Assembly: GCF_024436395.1 (NCBI RefSeq)
Contig: NZ_JAFMZO010000005.1
Coordinates: 147,692-211,691 of the forward strand
Reading direction: 5' to 3'
From: Paradesertivirga mongoliensis
GTDB taxonomy: Bacteria > Bacteroidota > Bacteroidia > Sphingobacteriales > Sphingobacteriaceae
Length of the DNA stretch: 64,000 nucleotides
Shown here: piece after piece, positions 55,102 through 63,955 of the stretch
Layout: every line of letters begins with the position of its first letter
How positions within the stretch are numbered: position 1 is the first letter of the stretch
Made by a program: the position numbers and the translations under genes
Notes under the pieces: generated by a model
Seen by the model: the letters and a program-made list of their open reading frames with translations, nothing else
Told to the model about the DNA's origin: nothing
Database searches by the model: none

Positions 55102-55938
55102 ATGCTCCATCATCACTTTTCTATCTCTGGCGCTTCCGGGAGCCGTATTTCAATAGATTTAACCCTGGCTGCTGGCAATGGATTAAACCCGCTGGTTGTA
55201 TTCGTCCACGGATTTAAAGGATTTAAAGACTGGGGCACTCACCAACTGGTAGCAAACCATTTCGCACAGCAGGGTTTTAATTTTCTGAAGTTCAATTTTT
55301 CACATAATGGCATAAGTGGAGCCTCTGGCGACGTTTTTGAAGACCTGGAAGGTTTTGCAAACAATACCTTCTCAAAAGAGCTTTTTGATCTGGAACAGGT
55401 TATTGATTTTGCTTTAAGCGGACAAAGCTTTCCCGCACCTCCACGTTTATACCTGATTGGGCATAGCCTGGGCGGTGCAATCTGTATCATTAAAGCCTCC
55501 GAGACTAAAGTGATAACTAAACTCGTGACCTGGGCGTCCATTAGCAGTTTTAGAAACCTATGGACCGCAGAACAGGAACAAATCTGGATCAATACGGGTG
55601 TCTTGAATTTCATGAATTCCAGAACCAATCAGCAAATGCCAATCTATTCTACCTTGCTGGAAGATCTGAACTACAGTTCAGAACGACTTGATGTATTGTC
55701 GGCAGCTTCCAAAATTTCGCAACCCTGGCTTATTGTTCATGGCGAGGAAGATACAGGCGTGACGCCAGAACAAGCTAAACTATTGCACGCTCAACAAAGC
55801 GGCAGTCAACTGCTTATTGTTCCAAATGCCGACCATGTTTTTTGTGCTAAGCATCCTTGGATGGAACAGTCCTTACCCAAAGAACTATTGTTTGTCTGCG
55901 ATGCCACAATAGCTTTTTTACGAGAGAGTGGTGAGTAA
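55102..55938 (+). CDS. Alpha/beta hydrolase
   Basis: 278 residues of the alpha/beta-hydrolase fold. FVHGFKGFKDWGTH is the oxyanion region, the nucleophile elbow is IGHSLGGAIC, an acidic residue is likely in IVHGEEDTGVTPEQA and the catalytic His in VPNADHVF. It is probably cytoplasmic (no signal peptide). The substrate is unknown. It is co-transcribed with the MarR gene, one base apart. Confidence 0.85.
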   Translation: MLHHHFSISGASGSRISIDLTLAAGNGLNPLVVFVHGFKGFKDWGTHQLVANHFAQQGFNFLKFNFSHNGISGASGDVFEDLEGFANNTFSKELFDLEQVIDFALSGQSFPAPPRLYLIGHSLGGAICIIKASETKVITKLVTWASISSFRNLWTAEQEQIWINTGVLNFMNSRTNQQMPIYSTLLEDLNYSSERLDVLSAASKISQPWLIVHGEEDTGVTPEQAKLLHAQQSGSQLLIVPNADHVFCAKHPWMEQSLPKELLFVCDATIAFLRESGE

Positions 55939-56021
55939 ACCGAAATGCTTTTTTCAAAGCAAATACACAGAACATATCCTACTTATCAATCAAAATTCTA
56001 ATTTCAGGGTTTTAAAGGTAC

Positions 56022-56573
56022 ATGAAACAGGTAGAAGACGCAGAAATCCTTGAAAAATTCGCTAATGAACGCAGCAGAAATGAAGCGTTCAGTCTGCTTG
56101 TTCAAAAGTATCAGCAAAAAGTTTATTGGCATATTCGCCGGATGGTAATAGATCATGATGATACCGACGATCTGGTTCAGGATACTTTTGTCAAAGTATG
56201 GAAATATCTGGGAAACTTTAGAAATGACTCGCAATTGTATACCTGGATTTACCGAATTGCGTCGAACGAGTGCATCACATTTTTGAATAAGAAAAAGCAG
56301 AAAAACAATATCTCGATCGATGAAATGCCTTATGATCTGTCGGATACCCTGGCAGAGAGCTCGCAGATTAGCGGCGACAAAGTACAGATGAAGCTTCAGC
56401 AGGCTTTACTTACCCTACCCGAAAAGCAACGCCTGGTTTTTAACATGAAGTATTACGATGATATGAAGTATGAGGAAATCTCAGACGTTCTAGGCACCAG
56501 CGTAGGAGCATTAAAAGCCTCCTTTCATATTGCAGTAAAGAAAATAGAGAATTATTTATTGCGTAACGATTAA
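56022..56573 (+). CDS. ECF-type RNA polymerase sigma factor
   Basis: 183 residues. Region 2: DHDDTDDLVQDTFVKVWKYL with YTWIYRIASNECITFL; region 4: LPEKQRLVFNMKYYDDMKYEEISDVLG followed by GALKASFHIAVKKI. It heads a three-gene operon with a membrane protein that has an FTVP-repeat domain and a periplasmic Spy-like protein, so a cell-envelope stress module is likely. No consensus promoter was found close upstream. Confidence 0.94.
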   Translation: MKQVEDAEILEKFANERSRNEAFSLLVQKYQQKVYWHIRRMVIDHDDTDDLVQDTFVKVWKYLGNFRNDSQLYTWIYRIASNECITFLNKKKQKNNISIDEMPYDLSDTLAESSQISGDKVQMKLQQALLTLPEKQRLVFNMKYYDDMKYEEISDVLGTSVGALKASFHIAVKKIENYLLRND

Positions 56574-56603
56574 ACCATTATCGAAAATTTGATTCAATAA
56601 TTT

Positions 56604-57236
56604 ATGGATTTGAATGAGATGAACGGGAACTGGCAGGACGAAGCGCCAACACTTGCTTCGATGGAGAAAGCAAATCCCTTTACCGTGCCCGAAAGCTACT
56701 TCGCAGAAATGGAAGAACACCTGCGAAGGCGCGTTGGTATCACTGCCTTCGATAACAGCGAGAATCTTTTTACTGTTCCCGCCGGCTATTTTGAAGAACT
56801 TGAGGATAACATCACATCTGCAGTAAAGCTCGAATCGATTAAGAATGACCACGGGGCAATTTTCACGCTACCGGAAAGATACTTTGACAGCCTCGAAGAA
56901 AGGATTAAAAGCAGGATCCAGCCTGAAATTACAGAATCTGAAAAGCCCCGGATACGCGGTATTTTTTCGACATGGCCGGCATATGCAGCCGCCGCCTGTA
57001 TTACAGCAATAATAAGCTTCGGCCTTTATTTCAACCTAAGAAGCAATAATAATACAATCGAAACCGAAATTGCAGCGCTTCCTACAGATGAGATTATAGA
57101 TTATCTTCAGCTTTACAGCGATGCTGGTGATGCTGCGGTAATATTAGAAAATATAGAAGATGAGTCTGCTCTCAGTCAAATTAGTTCGGACATATCCGAA
57201 CAAGAAATTGAGCAGTACCTTAAATTAAACTTATAA
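56604..57236 (+). CDS. Anti-sigma-like membrane protein with three FTVPxxYF repeats
   Basis: 210 residues. The cytoplasmic N-terminal half carries three related repeats of 40-45 residues: FTVPESYFAEMEEHL (about 26-40), FTVPAGYFEELEDNI (about 56-70) and FTLPERYFDSLEERI (about 91-105). One membrane helix follows at about 128-148 (YAAAACITAIISFGLYF), then an acidic periplasmic tail rich in Glu, Asp and Ile. Position right after the sigma gene makes it the likely membrane partner, but no zinc-binding anti-sigma motif is present. The repeats are the conserved element. Confidence 0.75.
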   Translation: MDLNEMNGNWQDEAPTLASMEKANPFTVPESYFAEMEEHLRRRVGITAFDNSENLFTVPAGYFEELEDNITSAVKLESIKNDHGAIFTLPERYFDSLEERIKSRIQPEITESEKPRIRGIFSTWPAYAAAACITAIISFGLYFNLRSNNNTIETEIAALPTDEIIDYLQLYSDAGDAAVILENIEDESALSQISSDISEQEIEQYLKLNL

Positions 57237-57238
57237 AG

Positions 57239-57655
57239 ATGAAGAGGTGGATATTTAGTCTGATGCTAGGCATTGCCCTTGCGGCACCGGCCCGTGCCCA
57301 GCGAAACAACCAAAATATTGAGTCTATACGGGTTGCATTTATAACCCAGAAGCTGGATTTAACCCCAGAGGAATCTCAAAAATTCTGGCCGGTCTATAAT
57401 AGTTACCGGGAAGAAGTCAGACGCATTGCTGTCAAACGGGCACAACAACGGAAGGCGCTTAAACATCAGCCAGGTACAGCGGCGCCGGTGGATGAGTTAC
57501 AGTTAGAGAGCGAAATGCTTGAGTTGAAGAAACGCTATAGAGTCGAGTTTGTGCGGGTATTGCCAAAACAAAAAGCTGCTCTGGTATATCCGGCCGAACG
57601 AGAGTTTATGCAGCAGTTAATCGAACACCTCCCGAAAAGGAAGAAAAAAAATTAA
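57239..57655 (+). CDS. Spy/CpxP-like periplasmic protein
   Basis: 138 residues with a signal peptide (about 1-20, ending PARAQ). The helical body has LDLTPEESQKFWPVYNSYREEV, the LTxxQ-type region of Spy/CpxP-type chaperones and metal-resistance sensors, and a second helix LELKKRYRVEFVRVLPKQKAALVYP. It is very basic overall. It may act as the periplasmic sensor or chaperone of the preceding ECF module, 2 nt downstream of the membrane gene. The call is made on short motif similarity. Confidence 0.7.
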   Translation: MKRWIFSLMLGIALAAPARAQRNNQNIESIRVAFITQKLDLTPEESQKFWPVYNSYREEVRRIAVKRAQQRKALKHQPGTAAPVDELQLESEMLELKKRYRVEFVRVLPKQKAALVYPAEREFMQQLIEHLPKRKKKN

Positions 57656-57663
57656 TCTATTAG

Positions 57664-57693
57664 AAGCCTCGAACCAACGAGGCTTTTGTATTT
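57664..57693 (+). terminator. Rho-independent terminator after the Spy-like gene
   Basis: AAGCCTCG pairs with CGAGGCTT around a 6-nt loop, then TTGTATTTTT. It ends 8 nt before the following aminotransferase start codon. Confidence 0.8.
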
Positions 57694-57700
57694 TTACCTG

Positions 57701-58885
57701 ATGTTAAACCTCCGGCAACTATTCCTTCTTAACAATGCCCAAACATCATCAAGTCCGCGGTTATTAGAAATTGAGAGCGCACAGGGGATGTACCTGTATG
57801 GCCCAGATGGCGAAAAATACATGGATCTGGTATCGGGTTTCGCGGTGAGTAATATTGGGCACCGGCATCCATCGGTTGTAAGAGCAATAAAAGATCAAGT
57901 CGACAGGTACATGCACGTTACGGTGTATGGAGAATTTGTACAAGCACCGCAGGTGAAATTTGCAGAGAAGCTCGTATCGGTATTACCAGAAAATCTTAAT
58001 TCTGTATATTTTGTAAACTCGGGAGCAGAAGCAACCGAAGGCGCATTAAAACTGGCAAAAAGATTTACCGGCAGAACAAAAATCCTATCCTGTAACAACG
58101 CATATCACGGAAGTACTCATGGCGCTTTAAGTGTAATGGGCAACGAATATTACAAAGAAGCCTACAAGCCTTTGTTACCAGATGTCTCGTTCATTAACTT
58201 TAATGACAAGGCAGACGTGACGAAGATTGACGGTGAAACTGCTTGTGTCATTATCGAAACTATTCAGGGGGAGGCTGGAATCCTGGTTCCGGATGCAGAT
58301 TATTTTAAGATTTTGAGAGATCGCTGCACAGCAACCGGCACCCTGCTAATATTGGATGAGATCCAGACGGGATTCGGGCGAACCGGCAAATTATTCGCTT
58401 TTGAGCACTACAATATAGTTCCTGATATCCTTTTGCTGGCCAAAGGCATAGGTGGAGGAATGCCTATCGGCGCGTTTATCTCTAACCGCCATATCATGCA
58501 CACCTTAACCGAGAACCCTATCCTCGGTCACATCACTACCTTCGGCGGCCACCCGGTTTGTTGTGCTGCTGGCCTGGCAACGCTCGAAACATTGCTGGCT
58601 GAAAATCTGATGCAGGATGTTGATAGAAAAGAAGCGCTATTTAGAAAACGGCTTGTTCATCCACGCATAAGAGAGGTGCGTGGAAAAGGCTTGATGCTTG
58701 CTATTCAACTGGATACGTTTGAACAAGTAGAGTCTTTAAGTAAAACAGCAACAGATAAAGGTTTAATAATTGATTGGTTCCTGCATTGTGATAATGCATT
58801 GCGTCTGGCCCCCCCTTTAATCATTTCCGAAGCAGAAATAGAACTTGCCTGCGATATAATTTTAGAACAACTCGAAAACCTCTGA
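57701..58885 (+). CDS. Class III aminotransferase (acetylornithine/GABA type)
   Basis: About 394 residues from ATG 57701; an upstream in-frame TTG at 57686 lies inside the preceding terminator and is unlikely to be the start. The PLP lysine is in LLLAKGIGGGMPIGAF, the phosphate-binding VNSGAEATEGALKLAKR and the LILDEIQTGFGRTGK Asp motif are present. Class III enzymes use ornithine, GABA, or diaminobutyrate and related amines; the exact substrate cannot be read. No pathway partner is adjacent. Confidence 0.88.
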   Translation: MLNLRQLFLLNNAQTSSSPRLLEIESAQGMYLYGPDGEKYMDLVSGFAVSNIGHRHPSVVRAIKDQVDRYMHVTVYGEFVQAPQVKFAEKLVSVLPENLNSVYFVNSGAEATEGALKLAKRFTGRTKILSCNNAYHGSTHGALSVMGNEYYKEAYKPLLPDVSFINFNDKADVTKIDGETACVIIETIQGEAGILVPDADYFKILRDRCTATGTLLILDEIQTGFGRTGKLFAFEHYNIVPDILLLAKGIGGGMPIGAFISNRHIMHTLTENPILGHITTFGGHPVCCAAGLATLETLLAENLMQDVDRKEALFRKRLVHPRIREVRGKGLMLAIQLDTFEQVESLSKTATDKGLIIDWFLHCDNALRLAPPLIISEAEIELACDIILEQLENL

Positions 58886-58946
58886 TAAAAGGATCGATTT
58901 TTGCCTCTTCTATTTTATAAATGTTTGTAATGCAGCATCCAAAGCG

Positions 58947-60446
58947 ATGCCGTTATTGAAAAATTTTTCTTATATATTTACCGAAAGCGATTTTATGAGT
59001 GAAGCGGGTTTTTTAGAGAAGTATGAATTAACATCGAACGCCTGGGATGAGATGTTTAACATGGAGCACAAAATCCGCGCACCGTACCAAAAAGTAATCG
59101 ACTATTTATCGAAAGAATCGATAGATGACTTAAATAAAAAGGAAGAACTGGCTAAGCGATTGTTTATGAGCCAGGGAATCACTTTTACAGTATACAACAG
59201 CGGCGAAGGTATCGAAAAAATCTTCCCATTTGATATTATCCCCCGTATAATAACTGCCGCCGACTGGACGTTTATCGAAGCCGGAATAAAGCAACGTCTT
59301 TCCGCATTGAACATTTTCCTTAAAGATATTTATAGCAATATGTTCATTGTAAAAGATGGCATAATTCCTATTGATATGATCTACTCTTGTCCGCACTTTC
59401 TGCGTGAGATGTTTGGAATTTCAGTACCTTACGATATCTATGTTCATATCGCCGGCATCGACCTCATCCGCGATAGCGATGGAAGTTATTATGTTTTGGA
59501 GGATAACCTGCGCACCCCTTCCGGCGTAAGCTACATGCTCGAAAACAGAGAAATAACTAAGCGACTATTCCCGGATTTGTTGCCACAGTGCAGAGTGAGA
59601 AGTGTAACGGAATATCCGGGAATATTATACAAAAATCTGTTAGCCATTTCACCCCGTCAAATCTCAAATCCAACCATAGTCCTGTTAAGTCCCGGAGTGT
59701 ACAACTCGGCGTATTTCGAGCATACCACGCTCGCCCGTTTAATGGGTGTTGAACTGGTAGAGGGCCGGGATTTGATGGTAGATAATCATAAGGTGTATAT
59801 GAAAACCACCAATGGCCGGCAACAGGTAGACGTTATATACAGAAGGGTAGATGATGATTATCTTGATCCTCTTGTTTTCAATCCGGGAAGTATTCTCGGT
59901 GTAGCCGGATTGATGAGTGCTTATAGAAAAGGCAACGTAGCCATTGTAAATGCGGTTGGAAACGGAGTAGCCGACGACAAGGCTATCTATTCTTATGTTC
60001 CTGACATGATCAAATACTATTTAAACGAAGAGCCTCTGTTGAAAAATGTACCTACCTACCAGTTGGGGAGGAGGGATCATCAGGAATATGTTTTTGAGAA
60101 TATTCAAAGCATGGTTGTAAAAAAGACCAACGGAAGCGGAGGGTATGGAATGTTAATGGGCCGTTCGGCAAGCGACTCTGAAATAGCTGTTTACAAAGAA
60201 GAGATACTTAAAGATCCTCGCCAGTTTATTGCACAACCCACCATAAACCTGTCGGCGGCTCCCTGCTACATGAATGGGCGAATGATGCCAAGGCGAATTG
60301 ACCTTAGACCGTTCGCACTTTGTGGCCCTAACGGGATAGAAATTGTTCCAGGCGGTTTAACCCGGGTAGCCTTAACAGAAGGTTCAATGGTTGTAAACAG
60401 TTCGCAAGGCGGTGGAAGTAAAGATACCTGGGTGCTTGCATCTTAA
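58947..60446 (+). CDS. Circularly permuted ATP-grasp protein (CP_ATPgrasp)
   Basis: 499 residues of the circularly permuted ATP-grasp family (DUF404/407). Landmarks are LEKYELTSNAWDEMF near the N-terminus, DLIRDSDGSYYVLEDNLRTPSG with the ATP-binding acidic residues, IYRRVDDDYLDPLVFNP, and VKKTNGSGGYGMLMG as glycine loop. Such enzymes are predicted peptide- or amide-forming ligases. A start at ATG 58995 (MSEAGFLEKYE) would drop 16 residues and is also plausible. It is 11 nt upstream of its usual partner gene. Confidence 0.88.
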   Translation: MPLLKNFSYIFTESDFMSEAGFLEKYELTSNAWDEMFNMEHKIRAPYQKVIDYLSKESIDDLNKKEELAKRLFMSQGITFTVYNSGEGIEKIFPFDIIPRIITAADWTFIEAGIKQRLSALNIFLKDIYSNMFIVKDGIIPIDMIYSCPHFLREMFGISVPYDIYVHIAGIDLIRDSDGSYYVLEDNLRTPSGVSYMLENREITKRLFPDLLPQCRVRSVTEYPGILYKNLLAISPRQISNPTIVLLSPGVYNSAYFEHTTLARLMGVELVEGRDLMVDNHKVYMKTTNGRQQVDVIYRRVDDDYLDPLVFNPGSILGVAGLMSAYRKGNVAIVNAVGNGVADDKAIYSYVPDMIKYYLNEEPLLKNVPTYQLGRRDHQEYVFENIQSMVVKKTNGSGGYGMLMGRSASDSEIAVYKEEILKDPRQFIAQPTINLSAAPCYMNGRMMPRRIDLRPFALCGPNGIEIVPGGLTRVALTEGSMVVNSSQGGGSKDTWVLAS

Positions 60447-60457
60447 AATATATCATA

Positions 60458-61393
60458 ATGTTAAGTAGAGTTGCAGCAAATTTGTATTGGCTAAGTAGGT
60501 ATGTGGAGCGTAGTGATGGCATTTTAAGGATGTTAAAGATCAACTACGCATCAGCACAAGATTCCATTCACGAATTTAGCTGGCGGCCGGTGATTAAGCT
60601 CTATACCAAGCTTGAAGATGAAAGCCTCGACAAGATTGAACATGATAGCAGGGATGTTCTGTTATACATGATAGCTGGCAAAGAAAATCCCAATTCGATC
60701 ATAAATATGATAACGCTGGCTCGGGAGAATGCACGAAGTGTTCAGGATCACATCACCAAAGACTTATGGCAATGTTTAAATGAGTACTATCATTTGATAA
60801 AGGACAATAAGTTGATATCCTTTCTCAAGAAAGACGATCCGATCTCTGCATTAGATATCTTAATCCGCCAGGGCATGCTCTATGGTGGAACCGCCGAAGC
60901 AACTATGGAAAGAGGAGAAGGAACGAGCTTTATGAATATGGGAAAGTATCTTGAACGAAGCATTCAGTCGGCAGACATTTTGGATGTCAAGTTCGGAACC
61001 ATTAACAACGACCCCGATCTGTTAACCGATACTTCATACTGGAAACACCTCTTACTATCTTTAGGAGGATACGAGCTCTATTTAAAAACATACCGTCAGG
61101 GGTTCGAAGCCGAAAACGTTTTGGAACTGGTGGTTCTTAATAACGACTTCCCCAGATCAGTGCTTTATTCGGTGAACCAAGTCGCGCAACATCTGGAACG
61201 CCTGAGAATAAATAACAACATCTCCGAAATAAAAGAGATAACGATGCTGATCGGCCGGTTGGAAAGTCGTATAAAGTATAGTACCTTAACATCCATCAGG
61301 CAAGAAGGACTACATCCTTATCTATATTCAATAAAGAAAGACTTGTATGACATTGGTGATGCATTAAACGTTCAATACTTCGCTTACTCATAA
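60458..61393 (+). CDS. Alpha-E domain protein (DUF403)
   Basis: 311 residues, almost all helical and rich in leucine and glutamate. MLSRVAANLYWLSRYVERSD at the N-terminus and the FLERS/NAR-like motifs (ENARSVQDHI, GKYLERSIQSADIL) are typical of the alpha-E family, which is nearly always encoded with circularly permuted ATP-grasp genes. It is thought to act as a scaffold or substrate-handling partner, with no established reaction. It lies 11 nt after the ATP-grasp gene. Confidence 0.9.
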   Translation: MLSRVAANLYWLSRYVERSDGILRMLKINYASAQDSIHEFSWRPVIKLYTKLEDESLDKIEHDSRDVLLYMIAGKENPNSIINMITLARENARSVQDHITKDLWQCLNEYYHLIKDNKLISFLKKDDPISALDILIRQGMLYGGTAEATMERGEGTSFMNMGKYLERSIQSADILDVKFGTINNDPDLLTDTSYWKHLLLSLGGYELYLKTYRQGFEAENVLELVVLNNDFPRSVLYSVNQVAQHLERLRINNNISEIKEITMLIGRLESRIKYSTLTSIRQEGLHPYLYSIKKDLYDIGDALNVQYFAYS

Positions 61394-61410
61394 GCTAACC
61401 CCATATATAA

Positions 61411-62370
61411 ATGGCAACATTTAACATCAAGCATATTACCAGGTATACCTATACCGGCTTTGTGAGAGACAGCGCAAACCAAATAATCTTGTTTCCGGTG
61501 AATGATGGATACCAGGAAGTTTTAAAACATGATTTGCAGATCAGCGGCGAGCCTGTGGTTGATACGTATAAAGACTACTATGGCAACGAGGTAGGAAATT
61601 TCACCCATTGCCAACCACACTCTGAGCTGGAGATCTACTCTAAACTTTCTGTGGCTACACGCCATAAACCTCTCCCGATAGACGACATGTTCGCCTCTCT
61701 TCAATGGACGGATCTGGAATCAATAAAACTTAAGATCCCCTACGTTGATTACTTAATGCAGGAACATTTCGAAGGGCATGACGAATTGAAAGCGATTGTG
61801 GAACGTGAGCGAATCAGGCATGAAACTCCCTATCAAACTGCTTTAAGATACACCACATACGTGTTCGAGAACTTCAAGTACATCCCCGGCATTACAACGG
61901 TAGAAACAAAGTTAAACGAAGTTTGGAAACTGAAGGCAGGGGTTTGCCAGGATTTCGCCCATATTTTACTCGTAATGCTCCGCCTGGTAGACATTCCTTC
62001 GAGATATGTAAGCGGTTACGTGTGTCCAAACAAAAATGGAATGCGCGGCGAAGGCGCTACTCATGCCTGGGTTGAAACCTACCTGCCGGGATACGGATGG
62101 CTTGGACTGGATCCGACAAACAATTGTGTGGCTAATGAGACCCACGTAAGGCTGGCAGTTGGACGAAGCTTTGCCGATTGCACTCCGGTTAAAGGGGTGT
62201 ATAAAGGCCAGGCCCGGCACACCCTTGCTGTGTCAGTATCAGTTTCCTACGAAGATGATCTCCCTGAGATAACTGAATTAGTTGATATTCCGGTCGAAAA
62301 ACCCTCTGGCTTTTCAGTTAACAGCTTTCAGCTGTACACCGAGAGAATGGAGCAGCAACAACAGCAATAG
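61411..62370 (+). CDS. Transglutaminase-like cysteine peptidase family protein
   Basis: 319 residues. The N-terminal beta-domain (IKHITRYTYTGFVRDSANQI) is followed by the transglutaminase fold with Cys in GVCQDFAHILLVMLRL, His in HAWVETYLPGYGWLGLDPTNN and the Asp in GLDPTNN, the Cys-His-Asp triad. No signal peptide is visible. This gene completes the ATP-grasp / alpha-E / transglutaminase triad; it may cleave or transfer the peptide or amide that the ligase makes. Confidence 0.92.
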   Translation: MATFNIKHITRYTYTGFVRDSANQIILFPVNDGYQEVLKHDLQISGEPVVDTYKDYYGNEVGNFTHCQPHSELEIYSKLSVATRHKPLPIDDMFASLQWTDLESIKLKIPYVDYLMQEHFEGHDELKAIVERERIRHETPYQTALRYTTYVFENFKYIPGITTVETKLNEVWKLKAGVCQDFAHILLVMLRLVDIPSRYVSGYVCPNKNGMRGEGATHAWVETYLPGYGWLGLDPTNNCVANETHVRLAVGRSFADCTPVKGVYKGQARHTLAVSVSVSYEDDLPEITELVDIPVEKPSGFSVNSFQLYTERMEQQQQQ

Positions 62371-62430
62371 TCAAAATCCTTCAACAAAAAGCTACTTGTC
62401 GAGGTTATCTATTTAACCAAAACATTCCTT

Positions 62431-62703
62431 ATGTCTGAAAATGATAAAATCCCATCCCGCCTAACCCAAAAGGAGTCTTATATTGGGAAACAACACCCCG
62501 ACAATGTGGATGAACCAAAAGATCAGGAAAACAATCCCTACCCCAAACAGGAACAAAGGGAAGGTGCGGATAACGAGCAGTATATTATTAATAATGCGAA
62601 CGGAAATGGGATCAACCCCAACCCTTTAGAAAGCGGTAATGAGCCAGACTGGATAGACGGGCGAAAACAGAATGACGATTATATAGAAGACGCCACAGAT
62701 TAA
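62431..62703 (+). CDS. Small disordered hydrophilic protein
   Basis: 90 residues with no hydrophobic segment. It is rich in Asn, Gln, Asp, Glu, Gly and Pro (for example NNANGNGINPNPLESGN) and is probably disordered. It starts 60 nt after the transglutaminase gene on the same strand and ends before a convergent desaturase gene. I do not recognise a family. Its position makes it a candidate partner or substrate of the ATP-grasp/transglutaminase operon, but that is inference. Confidence 0.6.
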   Translation: MSENDKIPSRLTQKESYIGKQHPDNVDEPKDQENNPYPKQEQREGADNEQYIINNANGNGINPNPLESGNEPDWIDGRKQNDDYIEDATD

Positions 62704-62708
62704 AGTAA

Positions 62709-62733
62709 GAAAGGGAAGTCATGCTCCCCTTTC
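62709..62733. terminator. Terminator-like hairpin between convergent genes
   Basis: GAAAGGGAAG pairs with CTCCCCTTTC (one mismatch) over a short loop, just before the stop of the desaturase gene on the opposite strand. The T run is short. Confidence 0.5.
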
Positions 62734-62737
62734 CTAT

Positions 62738-63721
62738 TTACATACCGTGTATCCAGCTAAACTGGTATTGCAAACCGGGCGATTTTATCCGTTCTGCTAA
62801 TCTTATCAGGCGGTCAGGTAATTTCACTAAATAGTCTCTGGCTTTTTCCCCCGAATCATCAAGTCCAGTTACCTTTTCAATCTCCCATTCAGTAATCAGA
62901 TCGCGTAAGATATCTACATAATCAATAGCAGTGTAAACCCCTAAGCGCTGAGCGGCGTCGGCAAAATGTGTAAAAGTCTCACCAGCCTTCTTTCCAAGTT
63001 CACGCAGGAAATGAGCAGGCATTACGATCTTTTTCCGCATCATGTCTTCGAAGGCAATCATCACCTCGTTAGGATCAACCTTCATAATCTGTGATATAAA
63101 ATCTGTGTATGCTTTTGCATGTCTCGCTTCGTCGCCCGCAATAAAACCACACATCTTCGATAGCAACACATCACCCTCTTTTTTTGCTAATGAAGCCACG
63201 CGTCGATGCGAAACATTTGTAGCCAGTTCCTGAAAGCTGGTGTATATAAAATTTCTGTAAGGATCTCTGTCTGTACCAATATCAAATCCGTCGGCAATCA
63301 AATATTGTGTAGAGATCTCCATCTGGCGCATATTTACGCGACCAGATAGATATAAATACTTATTTAGTAAGTCTCCATGCCGGTTCTCCTCGCCGGTCCA
63401 ATGTCTTAACCACTTCATCCAACCGCCTTCCTCGTCTTTAGATACACCTTCTACTGTCGCCAACCAGGATTCGTAAGTTGGCAAGGCCTCTTCGGTGATA
63501 GTGTCTCCAATAAGAACAGCAAAAAAGTCGTAGGGAAGGGCTTTAGCAGTTTCTTGTAATTCTTTTACCTCCTGTAAAAAATTCTCACTGCTAGAATCGG
63601 GTAAAAAATCAGCGGGTTGCCAAATGGTATCAATGGGTTTCAAATAGTTCCCAATATTGTCCAGCATATATTTTTCAATATGCTGCATTACTTCTCTTCT
63701 TGCACCGTAATTGATGTTCAT
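62738..63721 (-). CDS. Acyl-ACP desaturase (ferritin-like)
   Basis: 327 residues of the soluble acyl-acyl-carrier-protein desaturase family, which introduces a double bond into acyl-ACP using a di-iron centre. The two iron-ligand motifs are WTGEENRHGDLL (EENRHG) and GDEARHAKAYTDF (DEARHA), spaced as in plant stearoyl-ACP desaturase. It has no membrane segment. Electron donors are not encoded nearby. Confidence 0.93.
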   Translation of the reverse strand: MNINYGARREVMQHIEKYMLDNIGNYLKPIDTIWQPADFLPDSSSENFLQEVKELQETAKALPYDFFAVLIGDTITEEALPTYESWLATVEGVSKDEEGGWMKWLRHWTGEENRHGDLLNKYLYLSGRVNMRQMEISTQYLIADGFDIGTDRDPYRNFIYTSFQELATNVSHRRVASLAKKEGDVLLSKMCGFIAGDEARHAKAYTDFISQIMKVDPNEVMIAFEDMMRKKIVMPAHFLRELGKKAGETFTHFADAAQRLGVYTAIDYVDILRDLITEWEIEKVTGLDDSGEKARDYLVKLPDRLIRLAERIKSPGLQYQFSWIHGM

Positions 63722-63913
63722 GCTTATTTTTAAAGTGGCAAAGATAAAGATATAAATGAATTCTTTGCCATAGTGTATAATAGAAACCAGCGAGTAAAAC
63801 TATAGTTTTATGCGAATTGCGATAAAACATAAGCTTGCAGTTTCATAAACCTACTAAGTACTCGTCGCCTCGACTGTAGTTGAGAGGCCCTGCTTTCCTC
63901 GGGGAGAATCCAC

Positions 63914-63946
63914 AAAAAAAGCCTTGCAGTTTCCTGAAAGGCTTTT
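63914..63946 (-). terminator. Terminator of the rRNA operon
   Basis: On the minus strand AAAAGCCTT pairs with AAGGCTTTT across a 12-nt loop, followed by seven T. It starts about 10 nt past the 3' end of the 5S rRNA. Confidence 0.85.
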
Positions 63947-63955
63947 ATAAAATTT

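Noticed and set aside
57686..57700. TTG start 15 nt upstream of the aminotransferase ATG
   Set aside because: It falls inside the terminator hairpin region of the preceding gene; the conserved protein begins at the ATG.
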